Below are positions 42,526 through 50,381 of a stretch of DNA of 64,000 bases, piece after piece. Made by a program: the position numbers and the translations under genes. Origin of the DNA: Solobacterium moorei (GTDB lineage Bacteria; Bacillota_I; Bacilli_A; Erysipelotrichales; Erysipelotrichaceae); assembly GCF_036323475.1 (NCBI RefSeq), contig NZ_AP028934.1, forward strand, positions 1,860,001-1,924,000, in the 5' to 3' direction. The first letter of the stretch is position 1; every line of letters begins with the position of its first letter. Below the pieces are notes generated by a model. The model was not told the origin of the DNA, searched no databases, and saw nothing but the letters and a program-made list of their open reading frames with translations.

Positions 42526-43707
42526 TTATTTATATCTTAGTATTCTAACAATTTCATCATCCTTAATTAGAATGATATCGGCCGGAACATCAATGCTTCC
42601 TTTTCGTGTCATTCTTTTTTCTATAATCTTAATTGCATCATCCAAATTAATATCATTTGATTCAAATTTTAAAATAATTCCACCAGGATTATCACTAATT
42701 TGTTTTAATCCATGCCGAATTGCGTGATCACACGCTTTTTCCGTAGTAACATTCTTTAAATCCCAATAATTCTCGAGCCATACGTAATCAGGATTAGCTA
42801 TATGGGGTGTATTTTTCTCATTTATCAGGATAATATTCCCTCCAAATTTTCTATGCAAGAATTCTGCTGCACTAACTTCACTGGCATGCTCGACTAAATT
42901 GTATCCTTTATCATAAGTAATTGTCCCCCGAAACGGATCTGCAGTTGTTAAATATTCTTTTAATACATCTTTATATTTATAATTTAAATCAGAATGCTTA
43001 CTTGCATATATCTCTCTTCTTCTTGCATTTCGTTCTTCTTTTATTTGAGGATACATCTGTCTTCTAATTGCATTCAACTTATCTAGAGATGTTTTACCAT
43101 CTGCACTATCATAGATTAATTTAAATTTATATGGATCATACCCTTCCACATTACTTTTGCCATCAAAACGTATTGCAAACTCACAATCACAGTTGGCATG
43201 AATATGTTCAGCATGCTCACCTCTTAGAATTGCTTTACTAGCAGGCATCCACCCCAAAGATGATAAATGCATACAAAAAGCGCAAGTATCACCATGTGAA
43301 ACCCACGCCCACTCTGCGTTATCACGTTTCGCATTTTTTAGCATCGTATCAGAAGCTGCCGTTTTAACAAGTCTCTCTATTGCCGGAATCATGTTCAGCG
43401 TCCCTTGTGTTTTCAAAAGTGCGCCAGCAACTTCATGACGATTAGCAATTGCTGCAGGCTCAGCAGGATTAACATATGCCCCTTGTGCCTCAGCTAACGC
43501 ATCATACATTTGACATGCTAATTCAGAACCAGCTTCACCATATTTCATAACGAGAGCATGTGCATATGTTATAACCGACTCAATATCATTTAATCCATGT
43601 TTATCAATGTATGCTTGCAATAATTCTCCAGCTTTTGTATTGATTGCAGACAGCTTACTAACGTATTTCTGCCAATCATTCGCTGATATCTGCATTGAAT
43701 TCTTCAC
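42526..43707 (-). CDS. MuF-type minor head protein with a C-terminal CdiA_C-like nuclease toxin
   Basis: A 393-residue fusion. The N-terminal ~190 residues are a phage minor head (MuF/VG15-like) domain with the Cys/His cluster HGDTCAFCMHLSSLGW ... HAEHIHANCDCEF. Residues ~260-393 match the CdiA C-terminal tRNA-nuclease type: EHASEVSAAEFLHRKFGGNIILI, then NPDYVWLENYWDLK, giving an E...D...xLK (PD-(D/E)xK-like) set, then ADIILIKDDEIVRIL. MuF proteins carrying polymorphic toxins are known in temperate phages. No immunity gene follows directly. It overlaps the portal gene. Confidence 0.8.
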   Translation of the reverse strand: MKNSMQISANDWQKYVSKLSAINTKAGELLQAYIDKHGLNDIESVITYAHALVMKYGEAGSELACQMYDALAEAQGAYVNPAEPAAIANRHEVAGALLKTQGTLNMIPAIERLVKTAASDTMLKNAKRDNAEWAWVSHGDTCAFCMHLSSLGWMPASKAILRGEHAEHIHANCDCEFAIRFDGKSNVEGYDPYKFKLIYDSADGKTSLDKLNAIRRQMYPQIKEERNARRREIYASKHSDLNYKYKDVLKEYLTTADPFRGTITYDKGYNLVEHASEVSAAEFLHRKFGGNIILINEKNTPHIANPDYVWLENYWDLKNVTTEKACDHAIRHGLKQISDNPGGIILKFESNDINLDDAIKIIEKRMTRKGSIDVPADIILIKDDEIVRILRYK

Positions 43708-45085
43708 TCAATACTTGAGTGCCTCTAGAGCGCTGCTCCTGTGCATTAATTCTGCGGATATCTGCCTGATCAAAGCCAACCATTTCTAGGAATGTATCTG
43801 TTTGACTAAAGTTTGGACGAACACTTGCAATTTTAACAGCTGCATCTGCTGTAACAGATACAGATGGCATTGCTGGATTTTTAAAATGCGGAACAATGCT
43901 TTCTTCTTCATCTGTCAGCTTATCTAGTTCTACCCCACGCACTATAGCTTGCGCCATTCTAGCAATAACCTTTAGGGCATCACTGTTAGTCGTATTTAAT
44001 TGTTCCGCAAGTAAAACAAGAGTTTGAGATTGTGCAAGAATCGCATCACTAGATGTAGGATTAGCATCATTTACAACGCCTGTATCAGTGACTGTCAATC
44101 CAGTCGCAGCACTAAATTGTGTTGCCAGCATGCGTAACATTTGAACGTGCGGTTCTAATGTTCCTTGTGAAAGTTGCCCAAATTCAGGAGTTTGACCAGT
44201 ATCAGGATTTGTTGTTCCAGCAATGATTGAACCAACATATGTTTTGAACTTCTCATTTATCAATGCATCATATTGTTCATCTGTAATTCCTAATAGATAC
44301 TTTTGTGGAGTAGTAGAAAATTCTAATGCAATTGATGCATTTGCAACCGTTCTAACATATCCTTCAATCAATCGTCTAACTGGTTCTTTAATTCTTGATC
44401 TACCAAATGGTTTATCACTTGTAGCATTCCAAACAAGTGGCTCCATCAATGGTCTTCCCATTATATGTGGGAATTTCTCTGCCTCCCATTCATTAGAGTC
44501 TGAAATTTTAGTAAGTTCCCAAATATCAGTATCGGTATATAAATTTACATGTGAAGGTTTATACATTTGGTCTTTGTTATCAATTTTTGTATCGATAATA
44601 GCAAGTCCACAATCAATTCTTCCCTTTTCTCCATTCCAAATTGCAGAAGCAGTCAATGGTGAGTGAAAGCGAATTTTGCAACCAATATCCTCATCTGCTG
44701 ATAATGTAGCGAATGTACATCCATACTTGAGCTGGTCTTTACATGCCTTCATGTATTCGGATATCAAACGATTATCACTCATTATCTTCTGTAATAAGTC
44801 ATTGTTTTTTCCATTGGAACTAACAAAGCCGTCAAACATGGAACGTGCAGCTAACACATCAACTGTCTTTGCTCCCCATTCACATCCAATTTCAAGACTA
44901 TTTAAACCATTTGGAAGTGCAATTCCCAAATTGACATCAGACAATCTAACATGACCACCATAATATCGATTCTTCTTATCATTGCTACTTTTATGATTAT
45001 CCCAAAGTTTAATTAATTTTCTTAGCTTTACCTCTTCAACAGATGGCAGGCCATGTATTTTTCCAATTCCTAACGTGAAATTCAT
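43676..45085 (-). CDS. phage portal protein, SPP1 gp6-like
   Basis: A 469-residue portal that forms the DNA entry ring and packaging motor platform. The core LRKLIKLWDNHKSSNDKKNRYYGGHVRLSDVNLGIALPN and the helical crown FGQLSQGTLEPHVQMLRMLATQFSAATGLTVTDTGVVNDANPTSSDAI are typical of the SPP1 gp6 group. It follows the large terminase by 8 bp. Length is normal. Confidence 0.9.
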   Translation of the reverse strand: MNFTLGIGKIHGLPSVEEVKLRKLIKLWDNHKSSNDKKNRYYGGHVRLSDVNLGIALPNGLNSLEIGCEWGAKTVDVLAARSMFDGFVSSNGKNNDLLQKIMSDNRLISEYMKACKDQLKYGCTFATLSADEDIGCKIRFHSPLTASAIWNGEKGRIDCGLAIIDTKIDNKDQMYKPSHVNLYTDTDIWELTKISDSNEWEAEKFPHIMGRPLMEPLVWNATSDKPFGRSRIKEPVRRLIEGYVRTVANASIALEFSTTPQKYLLGITDEQYDALINEKFKTYVGSIIAGTTNPDTGQTPEFGQLSQGTLEPHVQMLRMLATQFSAATGLTVTDTGVVNDANPTSSDAILAQSQTLVLLAEQLNTTNSDALKVIARMAQAIVRGVELDKLTDEEESIVPHFKNPAMPSVSVTADAAVKIASVRPNFSQTDTFLEMVGFDQADIRRINAQEQRSRGTQVLSEEFNADISE

Positions 45086-45093
45086 TTTACCTC

Positions 45094-46491
45094 CTAACCA
45101 ATTCGCATTTTGCGTTTTGGATCTCGCTTACTTGTTTTTGCTCCCCATAACGCTAATGCACATGCCTCAATAGGGATTGAATTACTACCACCAAAGCCAT
45201 ATCCACCACCAATAGAACGCTTGGTTGAATTTATGGCGCTATCATTTAAATCTTCTTGGTATCGATACCACGTAAGACTATTTTCGTTAACACTATCAAT
45301 TAATAGAGTTGCTGCCGAAATCATATCCTTTGCATTTGGCCTGATTATTGACGACTTTAATCTCCACGTTTCAGAGATTCTATCAATCAATAAATCAACA
45401 CCATTTCGGCCATCAATCACTACACAAGAAGCATCGTGATAACGTTCGTTCAACCAATCACTCAACCACCTTGTGCTTTGTGATGTGGACTTTCTTTCAA
45501 TCTGCGATATTCTTGCAGGACCATTTTCCGGAATCACAGCACCGCATAAACACACCTCGGTTCCATCAATCGAGAATTTAATTCCATATGCTGTTTTTCC
45601 TTCCGGCTTACTTTCGTCCGAAATACATTTATTCCATGCATCTTTATCGATTGCATATTCTTCTTTATTTTCTAAAATTGGAGACCACCACCCTAATCGT
45701 TCACGTGCAAACGTATCAGCATCCATCTGTTCACATTCAGAAGCAATTGTGCTTTCTAAGATTCTTCTACCAAGTGCCGGATTCGTTCTGTACCATCTGC
45801 TTCTATCGTTCACATCTCCTATTTCTTTTTCAGAGAACTCAGACCAGGATGTGTTGTCGCTCTTTCCGCTAATTGCTTTATCTCGAATCTTTCTAAAAAC
45901 AGTTCCTTCGCAATGTTCATCCGGTGGAGTTCCAATATAAATCGTTTGTGGATTTTTACTTGCTGCAAGTGCAGGAAGAAATGAAGCTTGTTGTTCTGTC
46001 GTCAATTCCTGTGCTTCATCGAAAATTAAAAGGTCGCCATGAAGACCACGACCACCATTTCTTGTTCTAGCAACAAAAACAATCCTTCCACCATTTTTTA
46101 AAATAATCTGTTCTCTGCCTAAAGCATTTCTAATCTCTCTAACATACTTGCTTAATTTCGGACTTTCAAAGAGTCCTCGTAATTCCAAAAATGTCTCAGT
46201 TGCAGTTTTTTGTAAATGAGCAGTGTAGACTACCCATTCACCGAATAGAATCATGCCCGCTGCACTTCTCCCAGAAACATTTAGTGTTTTTCCATTTTGT
46301 CTAGGAACAGATAATCCACATGTAGAAGAAGACCACAGTTCTTCTTCGTTACGCCCCATCCAATCTAGCATTGCATTCTCTTGCCACGGATCAGGGCGAA
46401 GCTTACCAATCTTTAAAATCTTAACAGCATCATCACCATCTGAGTATTCGTAATCTGGAACGATTCTAACGGACGGCTCCTGACTTCCCAT
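45094..46491 (-). CDS. terminase large subunit
   Basis: A 465-residue packaging motor. The ATPase has Walker A-like VPRQNGKT near residue 60 and Walker B LLIFDEAQE near 155. The nuclease has acidic residues in IKFSIDGTEVCLCG, VVIDGRNGVDLL and the C-terminal half. I chose the ATG at 46491; starts up to 46533 would lie deeper in the small-terminase gene without better ribosome sites. It is followed by portal, as in cos-type siphophages. Confidence 0.92.
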   Translation of the reverse strand: MGSQEPSVRIVPDYEYSDGDDAVKILKIGKLRPDPWQENAMLDWMGRNEEELWSSSTCGLSVPRQNGKTLNVSGRSAAGMILFGEWVVYTAHLQKTATETFLELRGLFESPKLSKYVREIRNALGREQIILKNGGRIVFVARTRNGGRGLHGDLLIFDEAQELTTEQQASFLPALAASKNPQTIYIGTPPDEHCEGTVFRKIRDKAISGKSDNTSWSEFSEKEIGDVNDRSRWYRTNPALGRRILESTIASECEQMDADTFARERLGWWSPILENKEEYAIDKDAWNKCISDESKPEGKTAYGIKFSIDGTEVCLCGAVIPENGPARISQIERKSTSQSTRWLSDWLNERYHDASCVVIDGRNGVDLLIDRISETWRLKSSIIRPNAKDMISAATLLIDSVNENSLTWYRYQEDLNDSAINSTKRSIGGGYGFGGSNSIPIEACALALWGAKTSKRDPKRKMRIG

Positions 46492-46711
46492 CAGCTTCTC
46501 TCGTTGACAAGATTTCACTGATTTCATCATCACTATCAGTCATCCCTTCTATCTGTTCTATCTCGTTGATTGTTTCTCGATACTGTTTTGCAATTGGTCC
46601 TAAATCTTTAGGCGGCAAGCCAGAATCAATCTGATCAGCAAGAACCAAAGCAAGTGCTTTGAGCATTTCCAATCGTGATTTTTTCTTTGTTATTCCTTTT
46701 AGTTTTGCCAC
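46466..46711 (-). CDS. putative small terminase subunit
   Basis: An 81-residue helical protein (KKKSRLEMLKALALVLADQIDSGLPPKDLGPIAKQYRETINEIEQIE) directly before and overlapping the large terminase. Its composition and position match small DNA-recognition subunits of this phage group. The sequence is short and weakly diagnostic. Confidence 0.7.
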   Translation of the reverse strand: MAKLKGITKKKSRLEMLKALALVLADQIDSGLPPKDLGPIAKQYRETINEIEQIEGMTDSDDEISEILSTREADGKSGAVR

Positions 46712-46747
46712 CTAATTACCCCTTTCAAAATTTCCCTGTGTGTAAAT

Positions 46748-46800
46748 CGGCGCTCACGGCCCTGAGTCGCCTCGCCTTACGGGAGGGGTACTACCCCACC
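46748..46800. other. GC-rich block with dyad, candidate cos region
   Basis: A GC-rich stretch in an otherwise AT-rich phage lies between the HNH and small-terminase genes. It contains the perfect inverted repeat GGGGTA-c-TACCCC at 46785-46797. HNH-plus-terminase phages usually place cos here. The cleavage site is not identified. Confidence 0.45.
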
Positions 46801-46812
46801 TATTGTGGAAAA

Positions 46813-47157
46813 CTACCAATCCCCATCTTTTATAGTAGGTTTCTTTTGTGCTAAATTCGTTGTATTTATGCCGATTTTGTCGCTTTTTAGCTGATTGCAG
46901 ATATAATGTGCTGCTTGTAGATTATTCCAATCCTCTGCCGCTTCTCTTGCGCTAGTGTAACCGAACTGTTTCCACTTCGATACAGGCTTTATTTCATCAA
47001 CTACAAACGACAGTGGAAACATATGGTTGGATGGTTCATCATAATGAATCGGTCCAAGTCTACCTTTGCATATTCCGCACTGGCATCCCATTGCTTTTAA
47101 TCGTGCCCTGTTTTTACGTCTTAAATTGCCGTTAGCATATCTTGGATTTGTTTTCAT
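46813..47157 (-). CDS. HNH endonuclease
   Basis: A 114-residue HNH nuclease (NPRYANGNLRRKNRARLKAMGCQCGICKGRLGPIHY ... VVDEIKPVSKW ... NNLQAAHYICNQLKS). The zinc Cys pairs and the D-E-I ... N-L-Q-A-A-H motif are visible. HNH proteins beside terminase stimulate cos cleavage in related phages. I chose the ATG at 47157; a longer frame to 47247 would start inside a terminator hairpin. Confidence 0.85.
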   Translation of the reverse strand: MKTNPRYANGNLRRKNRARLKAMGCQCGICKGRLGPIHYDEPSNHMFPLSFVVDEIKPVSKWKQFGYTSAREAAEDWNNLQAAHYICNQLKSDKIGINTTNLAQKKPTIKDGDW

Positions 47158-47226
47158 ATTTAAATTAGGGCAGTTGTCTACATAAGAGTGAATAAATGAA
47201 AGAGTCTCACACCATGCCACATATAG

Positions 47227-47262
47227 AAAAAGAACAGCCCTGCCCATGCAACTGTTCTTTTT
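47227..47262 (-). terminator. hairpin in the late-operon leader
   Basis: AAAAAGAACAG and CTGTTCTTTTT pair perfectly over 11 bp around a 13-nt loop, with a T-tract in both directions. It lies between the DUF1492 gene and HNH, just downstream of the candidate late promoter on the minus strand, so it may need antitermination. Confidence 0.8.
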
Positions 47263-47289
47263 CTACATTAGCATATTAACACATACAAA

Positions 47290-47318
47290 GCGGACATTGG
47301 CGGACACTAGCGGACACT
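47290..47318 (-). promoter_or_regulatory. three 10-bp TGTCCGC repeats, candidate late activator sites
   Basis: On the minus strand TGTCCGC occurs three times at exact 10-bp spacing (TGTCCGCTAG TGTCCGCCAA TGTCCGC). It overlaps the stop codon of the DUF1492 gene and precedes a TAATAT-like -10. One-helical-turn spacing on one DNA face suggests a protein array. Activator or terminase binding is inference. Confidence 0.55.
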
Positions 47319-47705
47319 TTCTAAAAATCTATAAAATTTTTTCCTACAACTATCCGAATCAGATGTTGAATAAATCTTTCTTGCAGTATCTTTCCACGAT
47401 AATCCATTCATAAAATGCCATCTAACTATTATTTGAATCTCTGGATTATCAATGGTATCTACCCAATCTAATATTCTCTTCATTTGGACCGCAATTTCTT
47501 CAACCTTTTCTTGTAGTTCTTGGTTTAATTTTTCTATCCTGTAGAATGCCTGTCTTGTTGGGTCTCCTGGTATGTTCGACTTTGTTCCAATCTGCCCAAT
47601 TGGTGGAGAAGATATTGGAAAATACATCTGTCTAATCTGTTCTTGAATTGCCTGTGCTTGCATTTGTAGATAGCGATAATTCTTTAACTCTTCAATTGTA
47701 ATCAT
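47307..47705 (-). CDS. DUF1492 protein, candidate late transcription regulator
   Basis: A 132-residue protein. The N-terminal part is helical (LKNYRYLQMQAQAIQEQIRQMY) and the C-terminal region resembles a sigma-70 region 4 HTH (IQIIVRWHFMNGLSWKDTARKIYSTSDSDSCRKKFYRFL). DUF1492/ArpU-like proteins sit at the end of the early region, before the terminase, in Gram-positive phages and are proposed late regulators. GAAGGGTGAAGC precedes the ATG. Confidence 0.78.
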   Translation of the reverse strand: MITIEELKNYRYLQMQAQAIQEQIRQMYFPISSPPIGQIGTKSNIPGDPTRQAFYRIEKLNQELQEKVEEIAVQMKRILDWVDTIDNPEIQIIVRWHFMNGLSWKDTARKIYSTSDSDSCRKKFYRFLESVR

Positions 47706-47898
47706 GCTTCACCCTTCTAGCTATCTTTTTTTCTACCCAACGCAAACGATCTTCCAGAACAAAGAGTTGAAATGTATTAACTTCCGCAAACTCATGTCTG
47801 CGATGCGCTTCCTTAACTCTTGCGATTTCCTTTTCTAGCTCATTTCTTTTTCTTCTAAGTAGCACGAGTTCGATTTCCTCTTTCTTAGTCATTATCAT
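47692..47898 (-). CDS. small coiled-coil phage protein
   Basis: A 68-residue charged helical protein (EEIELVLLRRKRNELEKEIARVKEAHRRHEFAEVNTFQLFVLEDRLRWVEKKIARRVKHDYN), probably a coiled coil. It overlaps the DUF1492 gene by 14 bp and the DUF3789-like gene on its other side. No family function is known to me. Confidence 0.65.
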   Translation of the reverse strand: MIMTKKEEIELVLLRRKRNELEKEIARVKEAHRRHEFAEVNTFQLFVLEDRLRWVEKKIARRVKHDYN

Positions 47899-47983
47899 CT
47901 ACACCTGCAATTCTCGTCGCTACCATAATGAATACTCCGAAGAACACTCCACATGTGAAGGATATAATAGCAACCATCATCAT
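47885..47983 (-). CDS. DUF3789-like 32-residue membrane peptide
   Basis: A 32-residue ORF, MMMVAIISFTCGVFFGVFIMV followed by ATRIAGVDDND, with a single hydrophobic helix and a short acidic tail. The layout matches DUF3789-type small phage proteins. It starts as ATGA overlapping the previous stop, with GGAGG upstream, and its stop overlaps the next start, so coupling is strong evidence that it is real. Confidence 0.78.
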   Translation of the reverse strand: MMMVAIISFTCGVFFGVFIMVATRIAGVDDND

Positions 47984-48225
47984 TTATCCTCCGGCATACA
48001 TAACATAACTGTATCTCCCCAAAAGCTATTGCTGATTAAATCGTCCATAACCTCTTGTGCTACCGCTTTGTCTGAATATCTTCCCAACAAGCGATCATCA
48101 TTGTCTATTGTTGCACGTACTTCATATTGAAGCTTATTGTCTATTTTTTTATCGATAACATAAAGCTTCTTAATGTTTGGATTGTAATAAATTGTGTCTT
48201 TATTTTGTGTTTGAATTGAATACAT
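47980..48225 (-). CDS. hypothetical phage protein
   Basis: An 81-residue protein (YSIQTQNKDTIYYNPNIKKLYVIDKKIDNKLQYEVRATIDNDDRLLGRYSDKAVAQEVMDDLISNSF) with predicted beta strands then a helix. No family recognised. AAGGAG precedes the ATG, and it is coupled to the DUF3789-like gene. Confidence 0.65.
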   Translation of the reverse strand: MYSIQTQNKDTIYYNPNIKKLYVIDKKIDNKLQYEVRATIDNDDRLLGRYSDKAVAQEVMDDLISNSFWGDTVMLCMPEDK

Positions 48226-48250
48226 TTTTATCTCCTTTTTCTATTCGTCT

Positions 48251-48381
48251 GTGAGTGTAACAGAATCAGAACTATGTTACGCTCATTTCGAAGTCTGATT
48301 TTCTTAATATCGCTTATCAGTATTGACTTATCTTGATTTCTTATCTTTTTGACAGTTACATAAATCGAATGTTACACTCAC
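48251..48381. repeat. repeated TGTTAC(A/G)CTCAC boxes beside the second recombinase
   Basis: GTGAGTGTAACA at 48251-48262 is the exact reverse complement of TGTTACACTCAC at 48370-48381; TGTTACGCTCAT at 48275-48286 differs at two positions. They lie in a 200-bp gap without a gene, just 3' of the tyrosine recombinase. They may be recombinase or regulator binding sites. Confidence 0.6.
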
Positions 48382-48425
48382 GCATATTTTTTAATTATTT
48401 TTGATACATGCAAGAATGTTGTTAT

Positions 48426-49097
48426 CTATCCCCATTTTTCTGTGTGGTTGATAGACTCTCTAACATCCTGTATGTCGGATGGTTCTAACATGATATACAA
48501 CATTGTTTCAGCTGCACTCTCATGCATTAGTAGTTTTTGTGTAGTCAGTAAGTCGTGCGTTTCATCCCAGTACCATCTACCATATGACTTTCTTAAACTA
48601 TGGCAGGCAACAGGATATTCAATCCCTGCTTCTTTGGCTAATTGTTTAATCACTCTCCAAGCTTGCTGGCGCGTGATTGGGTAGCCTTTTAAGCCCTGTC
48701 TAGACTCGAATATATATTCATTCATCTGAATGTTATATCGCTCTATATACTCTCTAACAGTGGCATATACGTCAGGATTCATTGTGAACTGTTGTACCTT
48801 ACCTGTTTTCATCTCTTTACATGTATACTGTCCACCAGCAATATCCCTAGGAGTTAGTTCTATTAACGTCTCAATGCGATTCCCTGTGTTAACACCAAGA
48901 ATTAATAGAATATAATTGCGATACCACACGCGAAACTTCCAACTGTTTGGATCGTGCTTATCCCTATGGTTCAAACAACATCGGACCATTTCATCAAAAT
49001 CGCTTTTAATAAATGGCTTCACAATTTCCCTGCCATGTTTATCTGAAGTCTTACGTAGATATCCTTTAGTGCGTTGCAACCTTCTAAGCTGTCTCAT
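48426..49097 (-). CDS. second tyrosine recombinase/phage integrase-like protein
   Basis: A 223-residue tyrosine recombinase without the usual long arm-binding domain. The catalytic set is complete: Arg in NTGNRIETLIEL, Lys in CKEMKTGKVQQF, His-x-x-Arg in CHSLRKSYGRW, His in LLMHESAAETMLY and Tyr in MLYIML. It lies in the early operon far from the att sites, so it is not the prophage integrase. I start at the ATG at 49097, with GGAG 12 nt upstream. Role unknown; dimer resolution or a regulatory inversion are possible. Confidence 0.82.
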   Translation of the reverse strand: MRQLRRLQRTKGYLRKTSDKHGREIVKPFIKSDFDEMVRCCLNHRDKHDPNSWKFRVWYRNYILLILGVNTGNRIETLIELTPRDIAGGQYTCKEMKTGKVQQFTMNPDVYATVREYIERYNIQMNEYIFESRQGLKGYPITRQQAWRVIKQLAKEAGIEYPVACHSLRKSYGRWYWDETHDLLTTQKLLMHESAAETMLYIMLEPSDIQDVRESINHTEKWG

Positions 49098-49350
49098 CAA
49101 CGTACTCGACTCCAAGTTGTTTTAACTCTTCTATATATCCATTCATTTCAGAGTTAAATTCATCTAAAATCACATTGCGTACTTTTATAGATAAATTTCC
49201 ATCGATTTCAAAATTGATGTAGTTAATTCTTACGCTTGCATCATCTATTCCTTCTTCTTTTGAACGATTAAGAGTTGCAGTTTCTTTTTTTAAACATGCT
49301 ATTTTTGTTAATATCGTTTCTACCTTTTCGATATCACTTGATTTCATCAT
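49084..49350 (-). CDS. hypothetical helical phage protein
   Basis: An 88-residue protein with a heptad-like start (IEKVETILTKIACLKKETATL) and a mixed C-terminal half. No family recognised. It overlaps the recombinase start and follows another small gene by 3 bp, so it belongs to the early operon. Confidence 0.6.
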   Translation of the reverse strand: MMKSSDIEKVETILTKIACLKKETATLNRSKEEGIDDASVRINYINFEIDGNLSIKVRNVILDEFNSEMNGYIEELKQLGVEYVDETA

Positions 49351-49353
49351 TCT

Positions 49354-49611
49354 TCACTCCAATCTATCAGCATCTTCTTTGTGCTTATAAAATCTTTTTG
49401 GACTAAACATTATATATTCACCATATTTTGCATTTTTGGGATATACACGTACAACCTTTTGTATTTTTTCAGAAGTTTCTTGATTAAATAAGTTGGGTTG
49501 ACATGTTTTTTCGTACTCACGTTTATCAATGCACTTGAAATAAATCTTGTCTATTTCATCCCAATACCATTCGTCAATTTGAATTTCTTCAAACGTCAAT
49601 GAACTAATCAT
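49354..49611 (-). CDS. hypothetical phage protein
   Basis: An 85-residue protein, LTFEEIQIDEWYWDEIDKIYFKCIDKREYEKTC ... RVYPKNAKYGEYIMFSPKRFYKHKEDA, rich in Trp and Tyr. No family recognised. It overlaps the zinc-ribbon gene by 8 bp. Confidence 0.6.
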   Translation of the reverse strand: MISSLTFEEIQIDEWYWDEIDKIYFKCIDKREYEKTCQPNLFNQETSEKIQKVVRVYPKNAKYGEYIMFSPKRFYKHKEDADRLE

Positions 49612-49900
49612 TTGTACTCCAATCTATTGCTTGCCCGCAACTCGCACAAAAATTAACACGTTCAGTGTATAATCTGTTGCAAACTGGACAATTGAATTCA
49701 ACTGCACCATTTAGCCGTCTTTCTGCTTTCCAGTTTTTTGGCTTCTTCGGCGTTGCCTTATCAACAAGTTCCTCTAACGCTTTTCTTGCAATCTCTCTTT
49801 TGGCGTCTAACTCATCCCTATATGTTTTATCGTCAACTGTTTCATCAAACACTTGTAACGATACAGCCAAGTATTCTAACGCTTCTTGATATCTATTCAC
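49604..49900 (-). CDS. zinc-ribbon phage protein
   Basis: A 98-residue protein with a helical N-terminal half and a C-terminal zinc ribbon (FNCPVCNRLYTERVNFCASCGQAIDW). I chose GTG at 49900: GGGAGG lies 9 nt upstream and it overlaps the stop of the small membrane protein gene (GTGA). A longer in-frame start at 49963 would be entirely inside that gene. Function unknown, perhaps DNA binding. Confidence 0.7.
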   Translation of the reverse strand: MNRYQEALEYLAVSLQVFDETVDDKTYRDELDAKREIARKALEELVDKATPKKPKNWKAERRLNGAVEFNCPVCNRLYTERVNFCASCGQAIDWSTND

Positions 49901-50061
49901 TTGAAAAATCCTCCCATATAAAGGCAGAACATGATTATTCCAAAAGCGAGCAAACTCGCCCAAAAATTATATTTACCTGTTCTTTGCTGCCCATGTTTCG
50001 CTAAATCCATGCCTAAACTAAGCGTATATAAAACAACAACTACTATTGACCATATATTCAT
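49897..50061 (-). CDS. small phage membrane protein, 54 residues
   Basis: A 54-residue ORF with two hydrophobic segments (IWSIVVVVLYTLSLGMDLA and FWASLLAFGIIMFCLYMGG) around a short polar loop. AGGAGAG precedes the ATG and its stop overlaps the following GTG start. The coupling and ribosome site support translation. No family recognised. Confidence 0.72.
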   Translation of the reverse strand: MNIWSIVVVVLYTLSLGMDLAKHGQQRTGKYNFWASLLAFGIIMFCLYMGGFFK

Positions 50062-50381
50062 TTTTCACACTCTCCTATATCCATATCAAAACACTTCTTA
50101 CATAAGGCTCTTTCTTCTTCCCAAGCCTTTTTATACTCTTCTGTTTCTTTTGCTTTATCTGTTATTCTCCACCCATGATATGGAAAGTACCCATCTTCTT
50201 CATCACCTAACAATTCACAACAAGACTCAACTAAGCCCGACTGTTTAAGTTTTCTCAATCTATAACGTGCTTGATTTGTTGTTAAATTTAAGTGTTCAGC
50301 GATTAAACGCGCAGGAAATGGATGCCAACCATCCATGATTGAAACGTTATGTCCGCACAATTGATAAAGGACATCATTCAT
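50058..50381 (-). CDS. winged-helix phage protein
   Basis: A 107-residue protein with a winged-helix-like segment (FPARLIAEHLNLTTNQARYRLRKLKQSGLVESC) followed by a Trp-rich region and a Cys-containing tail (LCKKCFDMDIGEC). It may be a DNA-binding regulator. I chose the ATG at 50381, overlapping the upstream stop as ATGA; an earlier in-frame codon at 50408 lacks support. Confidence 0.68.
   Translation of the reverse strand: MNDVLYQLCGHNVSIMDGWHPFPARLIAEHLNLTTNQARYRLRKLKQSGLVESCCELLGDEEDGYFPYHGWRITDKAKETEEYKKAWEEERALCKKCFDMDIGECEK

Noticed and set aside
44223-44666. 147-codon open frame antisense to the portal gene
   Set aside because: It is a shadow of the portal coding sequence; no motif or ribosome site.
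45473-45940. 155-codon open frame antisense to the large terminase
   Set aside because: The terminase frame has full motif support. The opposite frame shows no family pattern.
47158-47247. 30-codon N-terminal extension of the HNH protein
   Set aside because: It would begin inside the 11-bp terminator hairpin and lacks a ribosome site, and the family normally starts near NPRYANG.
47290-47318. Three short repeats considered as a CRISPR array
   Set aside because: The unit is 10 bp with no spacers and no cas genes; it fits a protein-binding array.
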